Shown here: positions 50,022 through 60,200 of the stretch, piece by piece
How the letters are laid out: each line of letters starts with the position of its first letter
Position numbering within the stretch: position 1 is the stretch's first letter
Assembly: GCA_910578555.1 (NCBI GenBank)
Contig: CAJTPS010000006.1
Coordinates: 148,472-212,471 of the forward strand
DNA length: 64,000 bases
Direction of reading: 5' to 3'
DNA from: an uncultured Lachnospiraceae bacterium
GTDB taxonomy: Bacteria > Bacillota > Clostridia > Lachnospirales > Lachnospiraceae
Made by a program: the position numbers and the translations under genes
The notes under the pieces: generated by a model
What the model was told of the DNA's origin: nothing
The model's database searches: none
The model's input: only the letters and a program-made list of their open reading frames with translations

Positions 50022-52859
50022 ATGGCAGTTTCTTTTAAAACACCGGCCAGTCCAAAGCGGAGTGTGTTGACGGTAGATGAATTTCTCGGGGTTGATTTTA
50101 CAAACTCTCCCACGACAGTAGACATTAAGAAAAGTCCCAATGCTGTAAATATGGTCCGTGACGTACCGGGAAAAGTGCGCAAGTCCATGGGCTGGCGGAC
50201 GATAAGCGAGTATAAGGATGAAAGCGGCAAGCCTCTTAAGATTAACGGGTGCCATTGTGTCAGGGGAGACGATGATGAGTATTTCATTCATGCCGGAGAG
50301 CGTCTGTATCATGAAGCGGATCTGATCTACAGCAGAATGAACGATGTGCGGAGCCGGTCGTGGCAGTTTAAGGATAAGCTGTACATAGCGGACGGGAAGA
50401 AGCTGATTCAGATATCACTGACGTATTCAGGCACGAAAGCGGTCAAGAAAAGCAGCACGGCTAAGATATCGCTGGCGGCGCACATGCCGTTTCAGGATAA
50501 TCTGCTTGAATTTAAGTATTATGCCGGGCTCAGTCAGACGGTGGATAAAGAGCCATCGCTGAAGGATATGCGAAGTACACTTCGGGATTTTGTAGGCGCA
50601 GTAGGGATTACCATTACAGATGGTGATGGTAATACGAGTGAGTTTAGAAGCGCATTTCAGGGAACAGGGTACTATAGTCATGGTGGGCCTTTTGTTCCGC
50701 CTACGAATCCGTTTGACCAGAATCATGTATCTAGGGTAAGTACACTTGCAGCATTAAACCCGGGAGATATTGAGGTCAGGCCGGAACCTTTTGATTATGA
50801 TTCGCCCCAACTCTACAGCATGTATGCAGATCCAATATGGGCGAACCGTACAAGCGGAAACTTCAGTTATTTGTCAGATGAAATGAACCTGCTGGATAAA
50901 ACGGTGACATACCATATTGGGCACTATAACACATGTGCATTATCCGGGATATGGACGAAAGTCACTGTCAGCGGAAAAACCATGTACAAACATGAATTGG
51001 AAGATGCGAATCCAAACTCGCGTAAAAACATAAAAGCGGCGATCTGGTGCAGTGCTGCAGTGACATATGCATATGATGACCTGACGAAAAAAGACGGCGT
51101 TGCCGGTGATAGAATCGCCATGTTGGAGAAAATACTTTATTTTTATCCGGCGCAGTCGAATGTCTCTCCGGCCAGTTATGATTTTGAAGTGCGGTATATG
51201 CTCGAAGAGCCGGACATCAGGAACTTCGAGGAAGAAGGGTATTTTTCTCATATTTACGAAATGATTGAGTCCATAACATTTCCGGCGCCGCCTTTTACGG
51301 TGGAAACGGTGGAAGAACTTCTGACAGACTGCAAAGGTGAAATACAACTTAAGTATAATTCTGATAACGTGATTGACACCATAACCACGGAGGCTGTAAG
51401 CGAATCAGCTTATATTCCGACCCTGACGATCTCCAAAGACCCGAGCGGCGGAGGGGTACAGTATGAAGACCTGAATCTGTTGCAGCCGGCATTTACGGAG
51501 ACCTTTCTGGGGCAGGAAGCGGTAAAAGAGTATTGCATGTCTTTCGGCGGGCTGGACGAAACGCCGGTTAAAGTAGAGATTATGAACGCGGAAGGGGATT
51601 TTGAGGAAAAGACGGAGGACACGGACTTCACGGTTGACCGTGAGACTGGGATTATAACGTTTGTCACGGCGCCGGGCAAGAGTCCGATGACGGGCGAGGA
51701 CAATGTGAAGATTACGGCATACAGGACAGTCGAAGGGTATGCGGAGCGGATTAACCACTGCAGGATCGGGGCGCTATACGGTGTGAACGGTGCACTGGAC
51801 AGGCTGTTTCTCAGCGGCAATCCGGAATACAGGAATTATGACTGGTTCTCGGCGCAGTACGACCCTACGTATTTTGCGGATACTTCCTATTCAGTGCTGG
51901 GCAGTGACCGGAGTGCGATCATAGGTTATTCGATTATTTCGAATTACCTTGCGACGCATAAGGACAGCCATGAGAAGGATCAGAACATTATCCTGCGGCA
52001 GGGGGATCTGGAAGAGAACGTACCTTCCTTTCGCATTGTAAACACACTGCAGGGAGCCGGGGCAGTTGCGAAGGATTCGTTCGCCTATATGGCTACGGAA
52101 CCGCTTTTTCTTACAGAATCCGGAATCTATGCGGTGACGGCGCAGGATATTACAGGCGAGAAATATGCGCAGAACAGAAGTTTCTTTTTAAATGGCAAAC
52201 TGCTGGAGGAGAAGAACCTATCGGGAGCATTCGGATTCGTATATAAGGACATGTACTGGCTGTGTCTCAATAACGTGGCGTATATACTGGACGGGTTGCA
52301 ACCTGTCCAGACGGATAAGTCATCACCGTATTCCACAAGGCAGTATGTAGGGTTCTACCGGACGAATATGCCGGTGAATACCATGTGGGAGCAGGACGGG
52401 CACTTGTGGTTCGGAACGCAGGACGGAAGGGTGTGCAGGTTTGCCAAGGATAAATATGACCCGAATTCTTATAATGATGACGGTAAACCAATCGAGGCGG
52501 TCTGGGAAACGCCGGATATAGACGGGGACCTGTTTTATAAGAACAAGACGGCAAGATATCTTGCGCTGCGGCTGGACAGTGCTATTACGACATCGGTGTC
52601 GATCTGGGGCATGAAGAGGGGAATCTGGAATTTCATCAAGAAAGATGAAGCAGCGGCTTCGTATTTGTCTTTTCCAAATATTAATTTTTCCAAGTTCAGT
52701 TTCCGGACGGATACTACGGCGACGGTGATCCCTGTAAAGGTGAGGCTGAAAAAAGTGGATAAATTCCGGCTGCGTTTGATGAACGATGGGTTGAATGAAC
52801 CTTTCGGGCTTTTTGATCTGGCGGTGGAGTTCGTGGAGAACGGAAATTATAAGGGGTGA
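50022..52859 (+). CDS. Nozzle-like tail protein, probable
   Basis: 945 residues. The start (VDEFLGVDFTNSP, SPNAVNMVRDVPGKVRKSMG) resembles proteins that bind the adaptor and form the tail nozzle (P22 gp10 or T7 gp12-like). Mostly beta, with repeated WGMKRG-type and KDMYWLCLNN strands, as in beta-propellers. Together with the adaptor upstream and the lack of tail-tube genes it points to a short tail. Confidence 0.6.
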   Translation: MAVSFKTPASPKRSVLTVDEFLGVDFTNSPTTVDIKKSPNAVNMVRDVPGKVRKSMGWRTISEYKDESGKPLKINGCHCVRGDDDEYFIHAGERLYHEADLIYSRMNDVRSRSWQFKDKLYIADGKKLIQISLTYSGTKAVKKSSTAKISLAAHMPFQDNLLEFKYYAGLSQTVDKEPSLKDMRSTLRDFVGAVGITITDGDGNTSEFRSAFQGTGYYSHGGPFVPPTNPFDQNHVSRVSTLAALNPGDIEVRPEPFDYDSPQLYSMYADPIWANRTSGNFSYLSDEMNLLDKTVTYHIGHYNTCALSGIWTKVTVSGKTMYKHELEDANPNSRKNIKAAIWCSAAVTYAYDDLTKKDGVAGDRIAMLEKILYFYPAQSNVSPASYDFEVRYMLEEPDIRNFEEEGYFSHIYEMIESITFPAPPFTVETVEELLTDCKGEIQLKYNSDNVIDTITTEAVSESAYIPTLTISKDPSGGGVQYEDLNLLQPAFTETFLGQEAVKEYCMSFGGLDETPVKVEIMNAEGDFEEKTEDTDFTVDRETGIITFVTAPGKSPMTGEDNVKITAYRTVEGYAERINHCRIGALYGVNGALDRLFLSGNPEYRNYDWFSAQYDPTYFADTSYSVLGSDRSAIIGYSIISNYLATHKDSHEKDQNIILRQGDLEENVPSFRIVNTLQGAGAVAKDSFAYMATEPLFLTESGIYAVTAQDITGEKYAQNRSFFLNGKLLEEKNLSGAFGFVYKDMYWLCLNNVAYILDGLQPVQTDKSSPYSTRQYVGFYRTNMPVNTMWEQDGHLWFGTQDGRVCRFAKDKYDPNSYNDDGKPIEAVWETPDIDGDLFYKNKTARYLALRLDSAITTSVSIWGMKRGIWNFIKKDEAAASYLSFPNINFSKFSFRTDTTATVIPVKVRLKKVDKFRLRLMNDGLNEPFGLFDLAVEFVENGNYKG

Positions 52860-52864
52860 CAGAT

Positions 52865-54331
52865 ATGGCATTTAGCAGTATTTCCAAAGAAGATACAAAG
52901 GATAAGGGTGTGACAGGTCTGCCGGCAGTACCGAAGCTGCCGACTTCGGATATGCAGCAGAAGTTCGATGAACTGTCAATTGACGTGATCATTCCGAAGT
53001 TTAATGCGCTGGTGGAAGAACTGGAAGCAGAGACAGCGGCGAAGAGTATCGGGGTTACAGTTCCGGAAGGAATGACGGCAGACCCGAATCTGCAGTCCGT
53101 CATCAATGTGCTGCAGACGAAGAGCAGCATACTGGAAGAGGCAGGTGACGCCAGCGGGGAACTGTATAACGATGAATCGATCAATATGGGAAGATTACCG
53201 GATTCAACGGTTGGAAAATATTCTTCGACGATGGGAATTGATTTGACAGCTTCCGGTTCCAGTTCCCATGCAGAAGGGACAGGTGCAAAGGCATTGGGCA
53301 TGGCGGCTCATGCCGAGGGCAATAATACGACGGCTTCAAGTTATCATTCTCACGCGGAAGGATACGGGACGACGGCTTCAAACGCTGGCGCCCACGCGGA
53401 AGGGGACGGAGCAACGGCTTCCGGATCCGCATCACATGCTGAGGGAAGCAAAACAGTGGCGTCAAGCAGCAGCGCCCATGCCGAGGGAGCAAGGACGAAG
53501 GCTTCCGGAATGTTTTCTCATGCGGAGGGCGCTGACACGACGGCGTCGAGTACCGGTGCCCATGCTGAGGGCAACACAACAACAGCCTCCGGGTCAGGAG
53601 CCCATGCTGAGGGCGAGAGCACAGTGGCAACAAAGCAGGCGGGGCATGCAGAAGGTTACCAGACGAAAGCGCTGGGACAGTATGCCCATGCGGAAGGATA
53701 CCTGTCGGAGGCAACGGAAATCTGTTCCCATGCCGAGGGATCAAGAACGAAAGCCGGTGCATACTGCCACTCGGAGGGATCAGGGACAGAAGCAGGTGGT
53801 ATGGCATCTCATGCGGAAGGCAGCATGACGAAAGCAAAGGGGAATTACTCACATTCGGAAGGTGTGGAAACGGAGGCAACGAGGCAGGCCGATCATGCAG
53901 AAGGTTACAAGACAATAGCGGGTGGCGGCAATTCGCATGCCGAAGGAACACAAAGTGTTGCAAGTGGCAACGGGTCGCACGCCGAAGGAATCCAAAATAT
54001 TGCAAGCGGCAGTGGATCGCATGCGGAAGGGATTCAAAGTGCTGCGAGTGGTAACGGTTCCCATGCGGAAGGGAATAAAACATTGGCAGGCGGTGATTAT
54101 TCACACGTACAGGGAAAATATAACGTCGAGGATACCGACAACAGATACGCGGATATTGTGGGCGGCGGCACGTCCGAGACTGACAGGAAGAATATATATA
54201 CCTTGGACTGGCAGGGAAATGCACAGTTTGCGGGAGAGGTGACAGACGGGAATGGGGTTTCGTTAAGTGGTCTTAAGGCAGCACTGGATGCACTTGCCCT
54301 GACCGTTAAACAGATGGCACCGCAGACGTGA
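52865..54331 (+). CDS. Fibre with trimeric-autotransporter (YadA-like) head repeats
   Basis: 488 residues from ATG 52865. Residues ~130-415 are a series of SHAEG-like repeats at ~14-residue spacing (SHAEGTGAKALGMAAHAEG, with T/A-S/G-variations), as in YadA head left-handed beta-rolls. The C-terminus has DTDNRYADIVGGGTS and a short helical end (LSGLKAALDALALTVKQM). Likely a trimeric receptor-binding fibre. Such domains are known mainly from Gram-negative adhesins. Confidence 0.8.
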   Translation: MAFSSISKEDTKDKGVTGLPAVPKLPTSDMQQKFDELSIDVIIPKFNALVEELEAETAAKSIGVTVPEGMTADPNLQSVINVLQTKSSILEEAGDASGELYNDESINMGRLPDSTVGKYSSTMGIDLTASGSSSHAEGTGAKALGMAAHAEGNNTTASSYHSHAEGYGTTASNAGAHAEGDGATASGSASHAEGSKTVASSSSAHAEGARTKASGMFSHAEGADTTASSTGAHAEGNTTTASGSGAHAEGESTVATKQAGHAEGYQTKALGQYAHAEGYLSEATEICSHAEGSRTKAGAYCHSEGSGTEAGGMASHAEGSMTKAKGNYSHSEGVETEATRQADHAEGYKTIAGGGNSHAEGTQSVASGNGSHAEGIQNIASGSGSHAEGIQSAASGNGSHAEGNKTLAGGDYSHVQGKYNVEDTDNRYADIVGGGTSETDRKNIYTLDWQGNAQFAGEVTDGNGVSLSGLKAALDALALTVKQMAPQT

Positions 54332-54353
54332 TCGGAGAAGGGAGGGAAGAGAT

Positions 54354-54713
54354 ATGGTTACGATAGTGACAACAGTCATATCAGTAACGGCTACGCTTGC
54401 GGTGTGCCTGATCAATAACCATTTCCAGAGAAAGCGCGATGAGGACGCAAGGGAGGCGGAGAAGGAGAGCCAGCAGGCGGATATTACCGCCCATCTGGAA
54501 GAGATCATTGCGGTGCAGAATGAATCGACAAGCTCTATCCATAGTGAGATCGGAATGATCAAGTATCAGCTCACAGAGCTGACGAAGCACGTGGACAAGC
54601 ATAACGGTGTGATCGAACGGACTTATGAGCTAGAGAAGCGCACGGAGCTGCAGGAGGAGAAGATCAAAGTCGCTAACAAGCGGATCGCGGATCTGGAAGG
54701 TGGCAGGAAATGA
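54354..54713 (+). CDS. XhlA/hemolysin-like phage lysis protein
   Basis: 119 residues; ATG 54354 behind GGGAGGG. N-terminal membrane span (VTIVTTVISVTATLAVCLI) then a long coiled coil (KRDEDAREAEKESQQADIT, EKRTELQEEKIKVANKRI). Matches XhlA-like proteins at the start of lysis cassettes. Confidence 0.7.
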   Translation: MVTIVTTVISVTATLAVCLINNHFQRKRDEDAREAEKESQQADITAHLEEIIAVQNESTSSIHSEIGMIKYQLTELTKHVDKHNGVIERTYELEKRTELQEEKIKVANKRIADLEGGRK

Positions 54714-54982
54714 AGATATCAATGGAAGATCAGGGAACGAACATGAAGCTGTATTATCTTAATTTTATCATGGTATGGGTCTATGCCTGGGTTTGTCTGG
54801 TTGTGATTACTTTCAGCGGGTACCTGAATGTGGTCATGGACGCTTCCGTGCTGGGCACGACCGTAAGCTGTGCGTTTGCGGAATTGGGGTTACATACAGG
54901 GTTCATTGTCTGGAAATCGCAGCGTGAGAACTGCAGGAAATATAAAGATGTCAATCAGGAAAGGGAGGTAGAAGAGTTATGA
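54710..54982 (+). CDS. Holin-like two-span membrane protein
   Basis: 90 residues; ATG 54710 overlaps the previous stop. Two spans at ~16-38 (YYLNFIMVWVYAWVCLVVIT) and ~46-66, charged tail (SQRENCRKYKDVNQER). Lies between XhlA-like and holin genes. Confidence 0.6.
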   Translation: MKISMEDQGTNMKLYYLNFIMVWVYAWVCLVVITFSGYLNVVMDASVLGTTVSCAFAELGLHTGFIVWKSQRENCRKYKDVNQEREVEEL

Positions 54983-55284
54983 CAGTAGAAGCAGCATTAT
55001 CATTATTGGTTGCCTTTGCGGCGGTTACGGCACTGGTTACGGAGGGGGTCAAGAGTTTCCTTGACAGTGTGAAGTGCAGGTACATTACCAATGTGGTCGT
55101 ACTGGTGATTGCCCTGACGGTAGGGTGCGGCGGCACGGCACTCTATTACGTGATTGCAGGGATACCGTTCAACGCGCTGACAAGCGTGTATCTGGCGCTG
55201 ATGGGCGTGTTCACGTGGCTGTGCGCCATGCTGGGGTATGACAAGGTGATCCAGACGATTGCACAGGCGTTGAAGAAAGGGTGA
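54979..55284 (+). CDS. Holin, three predicted spans
   Basis: 101 residues with spans at ~6-24, ~38-60 and ~70-88 and a basic C-terminus. Directly before the endolysin, overlapping its neighbour by 4 bases. Confidence 0.75.
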   Translation: MTVEAALSLLVAFAAVTALVTEGVKSFLDSVKCRYITNVVVLVIALTVGCGGTALYYVIAGIPFNALTSVYLALMGVFTWLCAMLGYDKVIQTIAQALKKG

Positions 55285-55289
55285 GAGGA

Positions 55290-56138
55290 ATGAAGATTTC
55301 AGGGAACGGGATCGCGCTGATCAAGAAGTACGAAGGTTGCCGGCTGACGGCATACAAGGCAGACCCCAGCGAGAAGATGTGGACTGTCGGATACGGGCAC
55401 TACGGTGTGGAGCAGGGTGTCACGGTATCACAGGCGCAGGCAGATCAGTATCTGGAAGCGGATATTGCAAAATTTGACGGGTATGTGAACCGGTACGTGT
55501 CAGTCCCCGTTACGCAGAACATGCATGACGCACTGGTTAGTTTCACATATAACCTTGGCGCGGGCACGCTTAAGAAATCTTCGCTTTTGGAGAAACTGAA
55601 CCGCAGGGACTACATAGGCGCGGCAGATGTGTTCCTGCTGTATAACAAGGCAGACGGCAGGGTCCTGAACGGCCTTGTGCGGCGCAGGCAGAATGAGAGG
55701 GAGGTGTTCCTGACAGATATGGGAGTATTGGAGTATAGCAGACAGAAGGACAGTGAGATCAGTCTTTCAAAGAATTTTAAGGTAAAGGAATTTGCCTGTA
55801 AGGACGGCAGCGATAAGATTCTGGTTGACGTGGATTTCGTGCGGGGTTACCTGCAGAAAATCAGGGATCATTTCGGGACGGCGGTAACGGTCAACAGTGC
55901 GTACCGGTCGCCAGCCTATAACCGGAAGGTCGGCGGGGCGAAAGCAAGCTACCATATGAAGGGGCAGGCTTTTGACATCGTGGTCAGAGGGCATACGCCG
56001 GCGGAAGTGGCACGGTATGCGCAGGAGTTGGGGATCAGGGGGATCATCCGGTACAATAGTTTCGTCCATGTGGACAGCCGCCCGGTCAGGTATTGGGCAG
56101 TTAATAACGGTACGGCGAAAGCTGTGAGTTCGTTTTAA
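55290..56138 (+). CDS. Two-domain endolysin: GH24-like lysozyme plus M15 peptidase
   Basis: 282 residues from ATG 55290. The N-terminal domain (~1-145) is a T4/P22-type lysozyme: KYEGCRLTAY with catalytic Glu, WTVGYGHYG and NLGAGTLKKSSLL. The C-terminal domain (~165-282) is a peptidase M15 fold: VNSAYRSPAYNRKVGG, then SYHMKGQAFDIV and FVHVDSRP (HxxxxxxD ... HxD zinc ligands). It cuts both glycan and peptide bonds, an efficient lysis enzyme. Last lysis-cassette gene. Confidence 0.92.
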   Translation: MKISGNGIALIKKYEGCRLTAYKADPSEKMWTVGYGHYGVEQGVTVSQAQADQYLEADIAKFDGYVNRYVSVPVTQNMHDALVSFTYNLGAGTLKKSSLLEKLNRRDYIGAADVFLLYNKADGRVLNGLVRRRQNEREVFLTDMGVLEYSRQKDSEISLSKNFKVKEFACKDGSDKILVDVDFVRGYLQKIRDHFGTAVTVNSAYRSPAYNRKVGGAKASYHMKGQAFDIVVRGHTPAEVARYAQELGIRGIIRYNSFVHVDSRPVRYWAVNNGTAKAVSSF

Positions 56139-56155
56139 GAGAGGAGGCAGGGGAT

Positions 56156-57268
56156 ATGCCGATTAATAGAGTGACAGGGAATGGGTATTATACGCCGGCA
56201 AAAACAGGTGGAAGCGGACGTACCGGCGCCGGTGGCAGTGGTGTGAATACGTCACCGGTTGGCAGTGGTTCTTCCAGCAGAACTCCGTCGTTTGGTGGTA
56301 TTGCAGGTAATCTGGGACAGAGTGGTATGGATTTAGCAAGAGGAGTCTCGGGCAGCGGTTCGTCTGGTTCCGGTAAGGGCGGCAGTGGTGGAAGAGGCGG
56401 TATCTCGGTAGGCATTGGTGGGAGTGGCTTGTCTGATTATCAGGCACAGTTGTCGGCGCTGTACGGCAGCCAGCGGTCACAGGCGGAGGCACTGCTGGCG
56501 CAGCAGAGGGCAGCAGCGGAGGAAGCGTACCGTAAGGGTATGGCAAACCTTGAGAGCTCATGGAATGCAAAGAGCGGGGCATTGTCCGACAACCTGCAGA
56601 ATACCCTTGCAAGCCTTGCCAGACAGTACAATGCCTCCAAGGGTGAAGTCAACGCTGACGCGGAGAAGTCTTTCAGGGAAGCTTACGTCAACTATATGCA
56701 GAACCGGAAGAACATCAACCAGAACCTGTCGGCGCAGGGGATCAGCGGCGGCGCGGCGGAGTCCACTATGGCGGGCATGTACAATAATTACGGTAATTCC
56801 CGTAATGATATCAGTACGACGCTTAATGATAATCTGGCGTCATTGGAGAATCTGTATCAGGATAACAGGGCAAATGCGCAGTCGGATTATAACACGCAGT
56901 ATGCACAGGCACTGTCCGATTATCTGAATTACCAGAACCAGATGGAGCAGAACCTTGCAAATAACATAGCTGGGTCATACGACAGTATGATCAGCACGCT
57001 GGGGAATATCGACAGCGGGTATACGAGTGCATTGTACGATCTGATGTTAAAGCAGGCGGATTATGCCTATAAGAATGCGAAAGCAACCAATCCGGTCAGC
57101 AATATCAGCATACAGGCGCTTAATGATATGGGGACGGTTACGGATTACGCAAAGGTGCTGGCAGATCAGATGCGGGCGCAGGGCGCGGACGATACGGCAA
57201 TCATCAGACAGTTGGCGAATCAGGGAGTAGACGCAAATACAATCTATGCTTTATACGGGGTAGCATGA
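56156..57268 (+). CDS. Glycine-rich helical virion protein, probable ejection protein
   Basis: 370 residues. Low-complexity Gly/Ser N-terminus (~1-95), then coiled helices rich in Ala/Gln/Asn (AEALLAQQRAAAEEAYRKGM, NRKNINQNLSAQGISGGAAE). It overlaps the giant gene by 4 bases. Resembles the small internal proteins that precede large ejection proteins in short-tailed phages. Confidence 0.6.
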   Translation: MPINRVTGNGYYTPAKTGGSGRTGAGGSGVNTSPVGSGSSSRTPSFGGIAGNLGQSGMDLARGVSGSGSSGSGKGGSGGRGGISVGIGGSGLSDYQAQLSALYGSQRSQAEALLAQQRAAAEEAYRKGMANLESSWNAKSGALSDNLQNTLASLARQYNASKGEVNADAEKSFREAYVNYMQNRKNINQNLSAQGISGGAAESTMAGMYNNYGNSRNDISTTLNDNLASLENLYQDNRANAQSDYNTQYAQALSDYLNYQNQMEQNLANNIAGSYDSMISTLGNIDSGYTSALYDLMLKQADYAYKNAKATNPVSNISIQALNDMGTVTDYAKVLADQMRAQGADDTAIIRQLANQGVDANTIYALYGVA

Positions 57269-60200
57269 TGACAAGAGAAGAGATAGACCAGATTCTTACA
57301 GGCGCCGGGCAGGCTTCGGCTCCGCAGACAATGATGACAAGGGAGCAGATAGATTCTATTATCAGCGGCGGACAGAGTCCTATGCAGACAAATAGCGGCA
57401 GCACGGGAGTGCAAATTCCCGCTGTTTCTGCTGCGCAAAAGCAGACTAAGAACAATCCTGTGCTCAACAGGACTTTAGGAATGGCAACCCACACTTCACA
57501 GGCTCTACTTGGAATGTCTGCAGCTGACCTTAAGAGTAAAGCAAAGCTGCTGCAGAGGACAGCTTCACAGAAGCAGGAAGCAGATGATTCCAAAATGCCA
57601 CAGCAAAATCAGACTGCGAACAATGCTGAGACAGCCTCACTTTGGAATGCGGTAGAGAGAGGCGGGCTTTCACAGAGGGAAAAACTGGATAAAGAAATGC
57701 TACAGAATAAGCGGATAGCAGATAATGCTGATATACCGCAGATAAATAATATGAACAAGGAAGAGTATGCGGATTCTCTGGTTAAATACTCTGCGGACGC
57801 ATTAACAAGGCTTCCTTCTTTGAAACCGCAGGTAGATATCCCTGCGCTGGATCAGCCGCTTGCGGAGGTAAAGTCTGGGGAAAGAAAACCTTGGTCTTAT
57901 GACGAATTTATGGAGAAATCCTTTGAACATGCTAAGCATAATGCAGGTAGGTATTCTGTTAACACGCCGGAAGTAGTGAAGGAGACCTATTTAGATAAAT
58001 GGCTGCAGCCGGGATATAAGATGAACAGAGATGAGATTAAACAGGCAAAGCAGTATCTTAAAGAAAACGCTTTATATTATTCAGGTGCTGGCATTGATGG
58101 GCAGGGTGACAGGAGAAAAGCAGCGCAGGCTGCACAAATTGTTTCAGAGTGGAAAGGCATATCACCGCAGGAATACATGGAAAAATGGGATAAACTGGAT
58201 AAGCTTCACTCCAAGGTCAATGTAGGAAGCTCGTTCTTTACTGGAATAGAGTCTGCATTGCCGTTTATCACCACCCTTAATGATAAATATGAAAAGGCGT
58301 TAAATCAATGGGATAAAAATGCAGGTTCTCCAGTGGATAGATTTGACGCGGATTATAAAGGCCATTTTGAAGAAAGACAGGGAGAAGCAATCACGCAGAA
58401 CCCGGTGCCTTACGTTGGAGGTTATTTAGGCACACAGATGGCAAAATATAAAATGGGTACGGCAGCTCTGGATAAATTGGGTGTCACAGGTAAACTGTCT
58501 GGTGCGCTGAGTAAGGTTATTAAGAATGAGAAAGTGGCAGGTCATGCAGCTAATGTGCTGGGCGACACTTCTCTTGATGTTGCCTTTGATACAGTCCCGA
58601 GTCTGGTAGGTGATGTGAAGGAAGGGGAAGATGCCGGTACTGTAGCGAAGAATGCAGCTAAGAATATTGGAACGAATATCGCATTTAATATTGGCGGCGA
58701 GGCTGTTGGTGCAGGAATAAGCGCAATATCCAAGAGCAAGAAAGTTAAGAATATTCTTGCGAATCCGGATACATTTACAATAGAGACAGGGGTCAGACTG
58801 ACAGGGGATGGGAAGACTGACAAGAAGATCGTGACCACTTATCTGGATGAGCTGGATAAGGCTACGGCAGAGCTGGCTAAAAGTGCGCCTGTAGATGATA
58901 TCGTTAAGAGCACGCCGGCAGACGACGTAGTCAAGAATGTACCTGCAGATGATGTTGCTAAAAGCATGCCCACAGATGATGTAGTCGAGAGTGCGGTGAG
59001 AAATACCGATGATATGATGCAGAATAGTGTCGAGTCTTCTCAAAAGATTGACAGTGTGGATCAGGCCAATATTAAGATGATAGAAGAAGCCCAAAAGGAA
59101 GGGTTCATACCGGCAGTCTATGAGCGCAGCAACGGGATTCAGAAATATAGCGAATTGCAGATGGGTAACTTAAGTTCTCCTAAAGGAAAAGTAAACGGTG
59201 TTGACAGCTATGAGGATTTTGTAAGAAATAGTTTAAATTCTAAAGATAGTATAAAATTTTACTTAGGCACGGTGTCAGAAGAGCTAAATGATGATATTAT
59301 GCGCTCAACAGGTTTGGACTTATCCAGTTATAATGTTGTATTTAAGAGCGATGATGTACGCCATTCGGTCAACAATCACGGATCAGCAGATGAAGCCCTG
59401 CGTGGGCAGCTTCCTCTTACAGAAGATGTATTAGATAAAGTCCCTGCTGTTTTCAACAAACCAGATTTAATTAAGCCATTGGATACCGTGGATACATATG
59501 GCAGAAAAGCCATTCAGATAGAAAAACGTATTGATGGGAAGATTATCACAGTAGAAGGGATATCAAGAGGACAACATAGTTTGTTTATCGATACTGTTTA
59601 TGCGACCCCCGCCCGTACGTTGAATGCAAAGCCCTCAACGGCAACGTCCGAAACGAGCACGGGGGTTGGTCGTATTAATAGTATGCTTGAAAACAGTGGG
59701 AATGTCAACAACGAAATTCCGTCACCAAATACAATGAGCCTTTCTAAAGTAGATCAGTTCAGCACTGGTACGGGTCCAGGGCCCGCCGTTTCGGCTGATC
59801 CACTAAAAGGCTCTAATGCGACCCCCGCCCGTACGGTGAATGCCCGATCCCCTCACCTTACGTCCAAGACGAGCACGGGGGTTGGTCGTACTAATAATAT
59901 GCTTGAAAACGGAGGGAATGTCAACAGTGAAATTCCATCGCCGACGACAGTAGGTCTTCCCAAAAACAATAAGACAATGGCGGAGAACATCGGATTAAAC
60001 GGCAGTGAGCTGCCATGGGAGACACCCGGCGGAGCGAAATCTGTGGCGGAAGAGATGGGGATTCCAGATATCCGCAAGTACCAGCAGCCACAGGGCGATA
60101 CACTCACGGTTGGCGGCGAGAAAGTTTCACAGTTCCGGACAAATACGATGGCAAGGGAAGGTAACTTCTCGCCGGAGGAAGCAGCAGAAGTTTATGGTGA

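Noticed and set aside
53181..54224. 347-residue minus-strand ORF opposite the YadA-like fibre
   Set aside because: Low-complexity mirror of the repeats in the fibre gene; no start site.
52865..54331. Diversity-generating retroelement target
   Set aside because: No reverse transcriptase or template repeat in the window, although the fibre has repeats.
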